Origin: a virus
Reading direction: 5' to 3' (one strand)
Length of the DNA: 23,736 bases
IMG/VR virus record: IMGVR_UViG_3300032241_001790
Span: 1-23,736 of that record
The notes under the pieces were generated by a model. It saw nothing but the letters and a program-made list of their open reading frames with translations, was not told the DNA's origin and did no database searches. The translations under genes and the position numbers were made by a program. Within the stretch, counting starts at the first letter, position 1; the number at the start of each line of letters is the position of its first letter. Below, piece by piece: positions 14,807 to 20,730 of this stretch.

Positions 14807-15874
14807 TCAAATGATCTGCGGGAATTCGTCGGACGAAGGCGTCCAAGTGAAAATGCCTTTGCCAGCCCTGACTTCGCTGCGGTAAGCATTCCATGCTTGA
14901 ACTAGCAAAGCATTGCGAAGGATTTCATGCAAGCGACCGCCATTTGCATCCATCCGCTCTCTGACAGTCTTGATGTATGCCCGGCCATGTCCTGTCCCAA
15001 GAAGCAGTTGATTAGCAAACGCCAGCCCCTGCTTTTTGTTCACTTGAACAAACATGAACAGGTAAGCGGCAGTGGAACCCGCTGGAAGATAGTTTCGCTT
15101 ACGACCACTGGGAGCAAGCTGCTTGGTAGCCCGTTCGATATCCATAGCCAACGAAACAATCTCATGGAACGTCGGTAAGTCTAAGTTCTTCGAATAGAAC
15201 GAGTAGAGCTGGTGATTGGTATAGCTCTCGCTTCGGCTGACCGGGTTGTCACGGTGAACCATGAGCCATCGAGTAGCTGAGCAAGCTGCACTACTATTGG
15301 GAACACGAGATGTGTAAAACATGTCCCTATTGCTACGCTTGCGCCCAAGGTCTATCATAGCGAAGCTGGCGTCAGGGATATTGAATACTACGAAAGTTGT
15401 AAGAGGTTTGCCGGACTTGATGCAGGCTAGAAGCCGATGCTGGCCGTCGATGAGATATCCAGCCTTGCTAAATACAAGCGATGCACCTGTTACAGGCCAA
15501 AGCTTCTCTTCCATCGCAGCAACATACTCGTTGATCTTTTCGCTAGATGCTTTGCGATTAGAGCGGTTCAGGTTCTTGACGATATGATCAGCAAGCTCAG
15601 GGCTGATCGTATATACGCGGGCCACGTCACTAGGCGAGGTCTCAACCAAGCCGGTTAAAACCTCGATCTGATCCTCAAGAGACTGCTTTGGCGTAAAGTA
15701 CCGAATGGTCGTAATCGGAGCATTGGCAGACGCCTTGATTTCCGCGCCAATCTTTCCTGTAGCAACTTCCGCAACCCTACCCGGATTGACACCATACTTA
15801 GCAGCAATGTCATGCTGCTTCATGCCGCGCTTAAGCAAAGCTTTAACGTCAGCTACTTCTCTTGCTGTAAACAT
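14807..15874 (-). CDS. HTH plus ParB-like DGQHR protein (355 aa)
   Basis: Residues 8-40 form an HTH (VADVKALLKRGMKQHDIAAK then YGVNPGRVAEVATG). Residues about 87-180 resemble a ParB/Srx-like domain: SSEKINEYVAAMEEKLW, then YLIDGQHRLLACIKSGKPL with DGQHR at 143-147. The C-terminal 170 residues are helical and not recognised. The ParB-like fold binds nucleotide or DNA; whether this protein is a nuclease, a regulator or a partner of the methyltransferase cannot be told. AAGGGG lies six bases before the ATG. It is the first gene behind the promoter at 15943-15970. Confidence 0.82.
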   Translation of the reverse strand: MFTAREVADVKALLKRGMKQHDIAAKYGVNPGRVAEVATGKIGAEIKASANAPITTIRYFTPKQSLEDQIEVLTGLVETSPSDVARVYTISPELADHIVKNLNRSNRKASSEKINEYVAAMEEKLWPVTGASLVFSKAGYLIDGQHRLLACIKSGKPLTTFVVFNIPDASFAMIDLGRKRSNRDMFYTSRVPNSSAACSATRWLMVHRDNPVSRSESYTNHQLYSFYSKNLDLPTFHEIVSLAMDIERATKQLAPSGRKRNYLPAGSTAAYLFMFVQVNKKQGLAFANQLLLGTGHGRAYIKTVRERMDANGGRLHEILRNALLVQAWNAYRSEVRAGKGIFTWTPSSDEFPQII

Positions 15875-15921
15875 AGATCACCCCTTTTTACGGGATTTTT
15901 ACCGGACCCGCAGACGGTTTA

Positions 15922-15937
15922 TGCTGATATGTCAGCA
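15922..15937. promoter_or_regulatory. Palindrome at the transcription start of the ParB operon
   Basis: TGCTGA-tatg-TCAGCA is a perfect six-base inverted repeat located where transcription from the adjacent minus-strand promoter should begin. It is a probable operator; the binding protein is unknown. Confidence 0.55.
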
Positions 15938-15942
15938 ACTTA

Positions 15943-15970
15943 ATGGTACCTGAACCAGTTTTATGGTCAA
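15943..15970 (-). promoter_or_regulatory. Minus-strand promoter for the ParB/methyltransferase/terS operon
   Basis: TTGACC (15970-15965), a 16-base spacer and TACCAT (15948-15943) fit a sigma70 promoter and leave a leader of about 60 bases before the ATG at 15874. Confidence 0.5.
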
Positions 15971-15998
15971 ACTGATCCTTTTCATTTCCCCAACTTTT

Positions 15999-16007
15999 TG
16001 CTAGAAT
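15999..16007 (+). promoter_or_regulatory. Extended -10 promoter of the lone plus-strand gene
   Basis: TG-c-TAGAAT at 15999-16007 is an extended -10 element, with only a poor -35 upstream. Transcription would start near 16014, about 20 bases before the ATG. Confidence 0.55.
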
Positions 16008-16032
16008 ATTCTTCACGCTCTGGAGAATGTTC

Positions 16033-16230
16033 ATGGCAATCGGTCCCGTCACGCAAGCACAACGATACCCTTCGTTTGCAAGCAAAATTCAACCGCAAAC
16101 CAAACCGATGCCTGTTCAACAGACGCCCCCAGTGATCCGGGAGCGCTATTCGGAAGACCCAGCCGTTGCAGAAGCGCTCGCAGAAATGAACGCTTACGCA
16201 GGTCTTGGGAAAAATCGCGCACGGACATAA
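16033..16230 (+). CDS. Moron-like small Pro/Gln-rich protein (65 aa)
   Basis: This is the only accepted plus-strand gene left of 21849. ATG at 16033 has TGGAG seven bases upstream; the in-frame ATG at 16027 is too close to it. The product starts MAIGPVTQAQRYPSFASKIQ, has a Pro/Gln-rich middle (QPQTKPMPVQQTPPV) and a helical SEDPAVAEALAEMNAYAGL near the end. No domain is recognised. Its own extended -10 promoter and a terminator two bases after its stop make it a self-contained unit, as expected for a moron expressed independently of the lytic programme. Confidence 0.7.
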   Translation: MAIGPVTQAQRYPSFASKIQPQTKPMPVQQTPPVIRERYSEDPAVAEALAEMNAYAGLGKNRART

Positions 16231-16231
16231 A

Positions 16232-16258
16232 TCGCGGCGAATTATTAAATCGCCGCGA
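16232..16258. terminator. Bidirectional intrinsic terminator
   Basis: TCGCGGCGA (16232-16240) and TCGCCGCGA (16250-16258) form a perfect nine-pair stem with an AT-rich nine-base loop. It sits between the ends of the convergent genes 16033-16230 (+) and 16268-16795 (-). Rightward it is followed by ATTATTT and leftward by TTTATG, so it can serve both. Confidence 0.8.
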
Positions 16259-16267
16259 ATTATTTCC

Positions 16268-16795
16268 CTATGCCATTTCCGCCTCACTCTGCGCCAAGGC
16301 TTGCGCTAAAACTTGCTGCTTTTCATCATAAAGGCGCTCCAAAACCTCGCACAGCTTTGCAAAGTCAGGATGAATTTCGCCCTTTTTGATCCCATGCAGC
16401 ACAGTGGTGTGGTCCTTCTTCCCTGACGAACGGCCAATTTGCGGCAAGCTCATATGCCAACAGAATTTGCGAGCCAGCGCCCATATGATCTGACGAGTGG
16501 CGCATAAATGTTTAACACGCCGCTCCGCAAAAACCTCTCGACGGTGATATCCCCTGTGGTCGCATACAAGGCTGACCACCTCATCAAACTGAATACGAAC
16601 CTCATGCGGAAGAGGAATGACTGCGGGCATCCTCATTAACGGAACTACAATTTCAGGCTCTGGTTCTGGCTCTAGCGGCGGCGGGGGTAATGCAGATGGA
16701 TGAACAAATACCCTTGGCGCAGGACCATGAAGCCGAGCGCGTACTGTGGCGTAGTGGGCCATCAAGTCATCAGCGGTTGCAAACTTAGCGATCAT
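16268..16795 (-). CDS. DnaA domain IV-like DNA-binding protein, no AAA+ domain (175 aa)
   Basis: Residues about 69-140 match the C-terminal DNA-binding domain of DnaA: FDEVVSLVCDHRGYHRREVF, ATRQIIWALARKF, LPQIGRSSGKKDHTTVLHG (117-135), the last being the DnaA signature. The AAA+ ATPase is absent; instead there is a Pro/Glu-rich linker (PPPPLEPEPEPE, 37-48). It ends the replication operon, so it may bind a phage origin or DnaA boxes and recruit or displace host DnaA; this is inference. The start overlaps the previous stop as ATGA, with GGAGG in the previous gene's last codons. Confidence 0.88.
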   Translation of the reverse strand: MIAKFATADDLMAHYATVRARLHGPAPRVFVHPSALPPPPLEPEPEPEIVVPLMRMPAVIPLPHEVRIQFDEVVSLVCDHRGYHRREVFAERRVKHLCATRQIIWALARKFCWHMSLPQIGRSSGKKDHTTVLHGIKKGEIHPDFAKLCEVLERLYDEKQQVLAQALAQSEAEMA

Positions 16796-16953
16796 TTTTT
16801 CCTCCGGTCGTAATCTTGGGAACCCCAGTCCCGCGAATTTTGATACAAATCATCACTCACGCTTGTCACCATCGACACAACTACCGCCAACGTCATCAAC
16901 CCAAGCGGCAAAACCACAAATGCGATAAACGCGATTAGAAGCTCTGTGGGCAT
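16792..16953 (-). CDS. Small single-span membrane protein (53 aa)
   Basis: ATG at 16953 is chosen because GGAGG lies nine bases upstream; the longer frame would run through the previous gene. Residues about 4-30 form a transmembrane segment (LLIAFIAFVVLPLGLMTLAV and onwards). The rest is a short polar tail ending in DRRKK, so an N-out/C-in topology is likely. Its last codons carry the ribosome site of the DnaA-like gene. A holin-like or membrane-anchor role is possible, but nothing shows it. Confidence 0.65.
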   Translation of the reverse strand: MPTELLIAFIAFVVLPLGLMTLAVVVSMVTSVSDDLYQNSRDWGSQDYDRRKK

Positions 16954-16957
16954 GGTT

Positions 16958-17296
16958 TTAGTCCTCCCGGTACGCTTTAGGGGGCGAAGGTGTTCTTTCC
17001 TGCCAGCGGCCTCCGTAGCCTGTCCTAGAGGCATTTCCTGATGGGTTGTAAGATAGATCAAACATGCAGGGATCTTCGGATGGGGTAGTCACGGCCTTTC
17101 CTCCTCCCGCCCAAATTGCTTTCCATGTTCCAGCGGCGTTTCGTAACCCTTTGGCAGTCAAGTAGGCCAACCACGCTGCTCGCGCTCTCTCTTGTCTGGC
17201 ATGATCCTCCTTTGGAACTGTTTCAATGATGAACAGCATTTGTGGATTTAATTTAGCGAAATTTTTAACTTTCGCATGAAACTCTTCAGAGTTCAT
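16958..17296 (-). CDS. Hypothetical protein in replication operon (112 aa)
   Basis: No domain recognised. The N-terminal 65 residues are mixed helix/strand (LNPQMLFIIETVPKEDHARQ, AAWLAYLTAKGLRNAAGTWK) and the C-terminal part is Gly/Ser/Pro-rich and probably disordered. It overlaps the gene upstream as ATGA, and its stop lies four bases before the next start, so it belongs to the operon. Confidence 0.6.
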   Translation of the reverse strand: MNSEEFHAKVKNFAKLNPQMLFIIETVPKEDHARQERARAAWLAYLTAKGLRNAAGTWKAIWAGGGKAVTTPSEDPCMFDLSYNPSGNASRTGYGGRWQERTPSPPKAYRED

Positions 17297-17838
17297 GATT
17301 GTCCTCCTGATACTGAGCTATAGTACGCCTTTAAAGCAGCTTCAGATAGTTTAGGCGCAACTTCCGTCTTCGCATGTTCTGCTTTCTGGGCAAGCCATAC
17401 TTCTGCCGCTGCTTTCTCTTCAACTTTTGATCTAATAGAAATTTGATTTGTTCTAAAAGTTTCAGGTTTCGATTGAAGTTCAGCTATCAATTTGCCAAAT
17501 CCTTGAATTACTTTCTTCCTTTCAGCTTCTTTTGCTTCTTTGTCCTCTGACGGTCCCGACAATTGCAAGGGAGCTTTTGAAATAGATGCCCGACTGGGGG
17601 GATCTATCCTGTTCCAGATGCGGTCGCAGAATGTTCTCATTTCTGCAATGGAAGGAATGAACGTCGATTTTGTAACGATGCCCATCTTCGGGTTGGCTAG
17701 TTCTTCCAAAACATTATCGGGATATCTCTCCAAACTTTCGACCGCCATACGGTAAAAGTTCTCAATCCCGTCCCGGTTCGCGGAAGGGAATGAAGAGAGG
17801 ATAATCCCCAGAGCTTTGATTGCGGCTTGTTTCGACAT
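17293..17838 (-). CDS. Probable replication partner of the DUF1376 protein (181 aa)
   Basis: The N-terminal 75 residues (FYRMAVESLERYPDNVLEEL, then STFIPSIAEMRTFCDRIW) follow a pattern I know from small proteins encoded directly after DUF1376 genes in alphaproteobacterial phages. The remainder is charged and helical. It may act as a helicase-loading or replisome accessory factor, by position only. ATG at 17838 has AAGGAG seven bases upstream, inside the DUF1376 gene, with which it overlaps by 77 bases in another frame. The strong ribosome site and the conserved-looking N-terminus support this long overlap. Confidence 0.72.
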   Translation of the reverse strand: MSKQAAIKALGIILSSFPSANRDGIENFYRMAVESLERYPDNVLEELANPKMGIVTKSTFIPSIAEMRTFCDRIWNRIDPPSRASISKAPLQLSGPSEDKEAKEAERKKVIQGFGKLIAELQSKPETFRTNQISIRSKVEEKAAAEVWLAQKAEHAKTEVAPKLSEAALKAYYSSVSGGQS

Positions 17839-18520
17839 CGAGTAACTCCTTCGCGGTTTCCCAAATTCGATTTGTTGTTTTTTTGGCTTTCGGATTTTCG
17901 GCTACGCGCCTGATCCAGTTTCGCCATGTTGCTGCCCAATCGACCTTTACGCCCTTTTGGCCCGGCTGGCTGATCCAGTAGTCACGGAACTTGTCCAGCT
18001 CGCCCTGTAGTGAAACCCCAAGTTGCTTTGCCAGTTCAAGCTCCCCAACTTCCGGAAACCAATCCGCTGGCAAGCGAGAGCCGCGCGATGAGCGCGGAAC
18101 GCTCTCTTTCTTTGATTCTGACTCTAATATCTTATTATGGTTCTGGTTCTGGCTCTGGTTAGCATTAGTCAAGGATTGCTCGACGGATGCTTGGAGCATA
18201 CTTCCCCACCTAACAGAGGCCGCTTTTCTCGCCCTTTGAGAATTTGCTTCGGAAACTGACCTCTGACGCACTAGCTCACGATCTATCCGGCTATGCGTCC
18301 AGTTATGCTTGAAGAATGCTTGGAGCATGGGCTTCATGCCCATCCATTCGTCCATAGATCTGCCAGCGATCCTTGCAAGACGAGCATCGTCATCCGGCAA
18401 GGAGCCGTGCGTCCAATAATGGCTGATCAGTTTGAGATAAGAGACATGTTCGGCATCCGACAGGTGATTTGTGTCGCGCCAATAGTCGCCCCAATACATG
18501 GGCATAAATGGTAGGCTCAT
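17762..18520 (-). CDS. DUF1376/YdaU-type replication protein (252 aa)
   Basis: Residues about 3-90 carry the DUF1376 pattern: MPMYWGDYWRDTNHLSDAEH, YLKLISHYWTHGSLPDDDAR, then WMGMKPMLQAFF and RIDRELVRQR. An Asn/Gln/Ser-rich linker leads to a C-terminal module (about 150-215: RLPADWFPEVGELELAKQLG, KFRDYWISQPGQKGVKVDW, AATWRNWIRR), the usual partner in phage replication initiation or replisome-organiser proteins. It should bind DNA near the origin; no ATPase is fused. GAGGTG precedes the ATG. It is the first gene after the terminator at 18615-18646. Confidence 0.88.
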   Translation of the reverse strand: MSLPFMPMYWGDYWRDTNHLSDAEHVSYLKLISHYWTHGSLPDDDARLARIAGRSMDEWMGMKPMLQAFFKHNWTHSRIDRELVRQRSVSEANSQRARKAASVRWGSMLQASVEQSLTNANQSQNQNHNKILESESKKESVPRSSRGSRLPADWFPEVGELELAKQLGVSLQGELDKFRDYWISQPGQKGVKVDWAATWRNWIRRVAENPKAKKTTNRIWETAKELLDVETSRNQSSGDYPLFIPFREPGRD

Positions 18521-18582
18521 GTTCTCGCACCTCGTATTGCGGTTGCGAATAGAGCCTTCCCATGATAAAAATCAGGTAAGCC

Positions 18583-18594
18583 CAACGCGCGTTG
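18583..18594. promoter_or_regulatory. Perfect 12-base palindrome upstream of the DUF1376 operon
   Basis: CAACGCGCGTTG equals its own reverse complement. It lies about 65 bases before the operon start, in a stretch where I see no convincing -35/-10 pair. It could be an operator or a replication-protein site. Confidence 0.35.
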
Positions 18595-18614
18595 CGACCG
18601 CGATGTTGGTTAAA

Positions 18615-18646
18615 GAGGCTCGCTGGGGTGATGACCAGCGAGCCTC
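18615..18646. terminator. Intrinsic terminator, 12-pair stem
   Basis: GAGGCTCGCTGG and CCAGCGAGCCTC are perfect complements around an eight-base loop. Leftward (minus) it is followed by TTTAACC, ending the transcript of the HTH gene at 18659; rightward by ATCTTTTGAT. It separates the small regulatory units from the replication operon. Confidence 0.8.
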
Positions 18647-18658
18647 AATCTTTTGATA

Positions 18659-18865
18659 TTACACTTTTGCCACAGGTTTGCGCAAGGACAAAGTGATCTC
18701 CAGAAGCCGGATTGCTGAGGCAGGAACTTTGGTTGTCCCAGCCAACCACCGGTAAACAGTGCGGCTGCTCACTCCTAAAACCTCAGCAGCTTCATTGTTT
18801 GTAATGTTTAGAAGCCAAAGCAAATTGTTTAACTTGCTGGCGGCGTCAGGCAGGGATGTGTGCAT
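18659..18865 (-). CDS. Small HTH DNA-binding protein (68 aa)
   Basis: The product has a clear helix-turn-helix: NLLWLLNITNNEAAEVLGVS followed by RTVYRWLAGTTKVPASAI, as in XRE-type regulators. It is little more than the DNA-binding domain. The frame is open further upstream, but ATG at 18865 is the likely start after the overlapping upstream gene (20 bases); the ribosome site is weak. It may regulate the nearby operators; targets are unknown. Confidence 0.72.
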   Translation of the reverse strand: MHTSLPDAASKLNNLLWLLNITNNEAAEVLGVSSRTVYRWLAGTTKVPASAIRLLEITLSLRKPVAKV

Positions 18866-19172
18866 CGTACATCTCATCAATAGCTTGGACCACATCTGCC
18901 TCAGACCAAACAAAGCTGGGATCATTAGGGCGGTTCTTAAGTGCGCAATAAGCGGACCACAAATCAGGGTTTACCGCACTGCACAAATCAAAACCGGGGA
19001 TTTCCGGCAAAAGTTCTGATTGTTCGATAAGATCAAGGATGGCCTTTTCGCGAGTTTGACCATACCCAATCTTGTCAGTTGGCTGGCCGTCATAAGTGCT
19101 GTCGTCGATGGCAGACCAATCCATGATGCGGGTTCCAATTGGAGGGCAGTCATAGGTGACACGGATTTTCAT
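18846..19172 (-). CDS. Hypothetical phage protein, CPPIGTRIMDWSAIDD type (108 aa)
   Basis: The product begins MKIRVTYDCPPIGTRIMDWS and continues YDGQPTDKIGYGQTREKAIL, then DLIEQ. This is a recurring N-terminal pattern of small alphaproteobacterial phage proteins of unknown function. The C-terminal 50 residues are acidic. GGGAG lies seven bases before the ATG at 19172, after a leader hairpin at 19200-19221. Confidence 0.72.
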   Translation of the reverse strand: MKIRVTYDCPPIGTRIMDWSAIDDSTYDGQPTDKIGYGQTREKAILDLIEQSELLPEIPGFDLCSAVNPDLWSAYCALKNRPNDPSFVWSEADVVQAIDEMYDAHIPA

Positions 19173-19199
19173 GGGGTTACTCCCTGTTTGGATGGGACT

Positions 19200-19221
19200 G
19201 GGGAGAGGTTTCCCCCTCCCC
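19200..19221 (-). promoter_or_regulatory. Leader hairpin before the 108-aa gene
   Basis: GGGGAGAGG and CCCCTCCCC pair with one mismatch around a four-base loop. No run of T follows, so it looks more like a leader or mRNA-stability element than a terminator. It precedes CCAAACAGGGAG, a site similar to those behind the other leader hairpins of this region. Confidence 0.45.
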
Positions 19222-19229
19222 TTGGGATA

Positions 19230-19454
19230 TTATCCGCGAGCCATGTGAGGAACGTCGAGGGCGGCGCGATGGGCCTCGTCGAAAGTCTGGGTGGTGTAAG
19301 CGGTCTTGATTTCCAGCAACTCCCAGTTGTTGCCAGTCTTTTCTTTGCGGCGGTCGGCAACCTTCTTGGCGGTAGCAAGATTGTGGAATGTGTCGCACTG
19401 GGCAATCTGCTGGCCGAGGGAGAGATCGCTGTTGTTGTTGATGAGGTAGTACAT
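19230..19454 (-). CDS. Hypothetical small protein (74 aa) with its own promoter
   Basis: ATG at 19454 is preceded by AGGAG at seven bases. The product (MYYLINNNSDLSLGQQIAQC, FHNLATAKKVADRRKEKTGN, NWELLEIKTAYTTQTFDEAH) looks like a small alpha-beta fold and is unknown to me. It stands behind the promoter at 19499-19527 and the leader hairpin at 19474-19491, so it forms its own unit, perhaps reading on into 18846-19172. Confidence 0.68.
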   Translation of the reverse strand: MYYLINNNSDLSLGQQIAQCDTFHNLATAKKVADRRKEKTGNNWELLEIKTAYTTQTFDEAHRAALDVPHMARG

Positions 19455-19473
19455 GGGGTGGCTCCTGTTGGTA

Positions 19474-19491
19474 GCGGGCAATCCCGCCCGC
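19474..19491 (-). promoter_or_regulatory. Leader hairpin of the 74-aa gene
   Basis: GCGGGC and GCCCGC form a perfect six-pair stem with a six-base loop, followed by CCAACAGGAG and the start codon. Same placement as the hairpins at 20288 and 20677. Confidence 0.6.
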
Positions 19492-19498
19492 AGTTAGG

Positions 19499-19527
19499 TG
19501 TTTAGAGTGATTTGGATTTTATGTCAA
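19499..19527 (-). promoter_or_regulatory. Promoter A (TTGACA, 17, TAAACA) with TGACA direct repeat
   Basis: On the minus strand TTGACA (19527-19522), 17 bases, TAAACA (19504-19499). A second TGACA lies eight bases upstream of that in the -35 (ATGACATGTTGACAT), as in promoters B and C. Confidence 0.65.
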
Positions 19528-19563
19528 CATGTCATTTGAGGGATAATATACGGTTTGGCTTTT

Positions 19564-19851
19564 TTATTTCGCATTTATGTACAGAAGGGGGTCGAGGGCA
19601 AAGGGGGTGACGACAGAACCAACCAACTTGCCATCGTAGAAGATAGCTTCGGTATATTCATTTTCATCGGGAGTGATCATTTCCACAAGATCCACCCATT
19701 GCTTGGCAGCATGAGCATCTACATCAATTCCTTCGAAATGAGAGATGAAAGCTTGGCAAAATGCACCCCAGTCATCGCCGTCATACGCTTCAGACACGCG
19801 AAGGGTGGGCTTGTCAGCGGTGTCGGTGAGAGAGAAGAACTTGATGGTCAT
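19564..19851 (-). CDS. Hypothetical acidic protein (95 aa)
   Basis: The frame is open to 19911 through tandem repeats, but ATG at 19851 with AGGA eight bases upstream is the likelier start. The product MTIKFFSLTDTADKPTLRVS is acidic (EAYDGDDW, ITPDENEYTEAIFYDGKLVG) and unknown to me. If a start at 19911 were used, the 10-base repeats would be translated as NSDKLRQTPTNSDR. Confidence 0.62.
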   Translation of the reverse strand: MTIKFFSLTDTADKPTLRVSEAYDGDDWGAFCQAFISHFEGIDVDAHAAKQWVDLVEMITPDENEYTEAIFYDGKLVGSVVTPFALDPLLYINAK

Positions 19852-19863
19852 GGCCACATTCCT

Positions 19864-19903
19864 GTCGGAGTTTGTCGGAGTTTGTCGAAGTTTGTCGGAG
19901 TTG
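19864..19903 (-). repeat. Four tandem 10-base repeats in the leader of the 95-aa gene
   Basis: Four head-to-tail copies of gtcggagttt (third copy gtcgaagttt, fourth ends g) with no spacer. The ten-base period is close to one helical turn, so a protein could bind all copies on one face. They abut the G6-CAT-C6 hairpin. Confidence 0.85.
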
Positions 19904-19918
19904 GGGGGCATCCCCCCA
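19902..19918. terminator. GGGGGG-CAT-CCCCCC inverted repeat
   Basis: TGGGGGG and CCCCCCA pair around a three-base centre, six bases beyond the stop of the 114-aa gene. A T-tract is missing, so it may be a weak terminator or a leader hairpin for the next gene. Confidence 0.45.
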
Positions 19919-19923
19919 TTTCA

Positions 19924-20268
19924 TTAAACATCGTAGAAGTTTGAGATATCACGGGTTTCGCCAAGCAAATCGCGGCAGTCATGACCGAAGCCCTCAAGCC
20001 ATTCGCGCATTTTCTTCCAAGCGTAGCGGTTGTTGGCATCAAAATCATGGAAGACCAGATCGGCGATATCGCCAGTTACATCTGTGGTGGTCCCAGCGGC
20101 AATGTCGATGGTCAACACTTTGGCGATATCGTCAGCGTCCACCTGACCTTCGAGGATATCCGAAACAACCTGATCAAAGGTCTGAATGGGCGCTTCGCTG
20201 ATCCAGTTTCCGGGGATCTTGTTGCCGCTATAGGGACCGTTGCGAACGATGATGGTGAAGGTGTTCAT
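19924..20268 (-). CDS. Hypothetical acidic protein (114 aa) with its own promoter
   Basis: The product starts MNTFTIIVRNGPYSGNKIPG, is acidic (ILEGQVDADDIAKV, GDIADLVFHDFDANN) and ends in a helical segment. No family recognised. GGAG lies seven bases before the ATG, behind promoter B and its leader hairpin. Confidence 0.7.
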   Translation of the reverse strand: MNTFTIIVRNGPYSGNKIPGNWISEAPIQTFDQVVSDILEGQVDADDIAKVLTIDIAAGTTTDVTGDIADLVFHDFDANNRYAWKKMREWLEGFGHDCRDLLGETRDISNFYDV

Positions 20269-20287
20269 TGTCTGGCTCCGTTGTTGC

Positions 20288-20303
20288 CGGGTAGTCCAAC
20301 CCG
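20288..20303 (-). promoter_or_regulatory. Leader hairpin B (CGGGT-TGGACT-ACCCG)
   Basis: Five-pair stem with a TGGACT loop, followed by CAACAACGGAGCCA and the start. The outer pair is C-G here and G-C in hairpin C, a compensatory change that supports an RNA structure. Confidence 0.65.
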
Positions 20304-20311
20304 ATGAAGTG

Positions 20312-20340
20312 AGACTAGATCATATGCGGGGACATGTCAA
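20312..20340 (-). promoter_or_regulatory. Promoter B (TTGACA, 17, TAGTCT)
   Basis: TTGACA at 20340-20335 and TAGTCT at 20317-20312 on the minus strand. It drives the 114-aa gene. The -35 lies inside the operator-like inverted repeat 20328-20354. Confidence 0.7.
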
Positions 20341-20354
20341 CATGTCATGCCCCC
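20328..20354. promoter_or_regulatory. Operator-like inverted repeat over promoter B
   Basis: GGGGACATG and CATGCCCCC are nine-base arms (one G-T pair as RNA) around nine bases; the whole also contains two tandem copies of ACATGTCA. It covers the -35. Confidence 0.6.
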
Positions 20355-20369
20355 TTTTATGAAATTATT

Positions 20370-20657
20370 TTAGGCCAGCACAGGAGCCTTGATTGCCTTC
20401 ACGCGGATGGTGGTAACAAGCTCGCCGGACTTGGTGCAGGCCGCAATCTGTTCGGCGGTCAGCAGCTTCTTGGCGGCGGTCGCATCGAAGCGGACAGGCT
20501 CGGAGAGGGTGACGGTAACGACGTTGCGGTCGCCCACGATCTCGTCCATGCCGGTGGCTTTGATCTCGGCCTTAACTTCGTCCAGCAGGCGGGTCAGTCC
20601 ATCAATCTCGGCCTTGATGGCGGCGTAGCGGTCAGCGAGGGTGTTAAGGTTGCTCAT
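20370..20657 (-). CDS. Coiled-coil phage protein, TVTLSEPVRFDA type (95 aa)
   Basis: The N-terminal half is a coiled coil (LADRYAAIKAEIDGLTRLLD, EVKAEIKATGMDEI). The second half, GDRNVVTVTLSEPVRFDATA, AKKLLTAEQIAACTK, TTIRVK, resembles small phage proteins encoded in recombination/replication regions and, distantly, the Gp157-like layout (helical hairpin then beta segment). No function assigned. GGAG lies seven bases before the ATG, behind promoter C. Confidence 0.7.
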   Translation of the reverse strand: MSNLNTLADRYAAIKAEIDGLTRLLDEVKAEIKATGMDEIVGDRNVVTVTLSEPVRFDATAAKKLLTAEQIAACTKSGELVTTIRVKAIKAPVLA

Positions 20658-20676
20658 GTCTTGGCTCCGTTGTTGT

Positions 20677-20692
20677 GGGGTAGTCCAACCCC
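20677..20692 (-). promoter_or_regulatory. Leader hairpin C (GGGGT-TGGACT-ACCCC)
   Basis: Same loop, position and downstream CAACAACGGAGCCA as hairpin B, with a swapped outer base pair. Confidence 0.65.
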
Positions 20693-20701
20693 ATGAACAG
20701 G

Positions 20702-20730
20702 AACCTAAATGGAATCAGGGAGCATGTCAA
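20702..20730 (-). promoter_or_regulatory. Promoter C (TTGACA, 17, TAGGTT)
   Basis: TTGACA at 20730-20725 and TAGGTT at 20707-20702 on the minus strand; drives the 95-aa coiled-coil gene. The -35 sits inside the inverted repeat 20718-20744. Confidence 0.7.

Noticed and set aside
19169-19405. Two further minus-strand frames of 78 and 73 codons
   Set aside because: Other frames of the 74-aa gene, with low-complexity Arg/Pro-rich translations and no ribosome site.
19864-19903. Possible CRISPR array
   Set aside because: Units are ten bases with no spacers, so this is a simple tandem repeat. No CRISPR array or insertion sequence was seen in the window.
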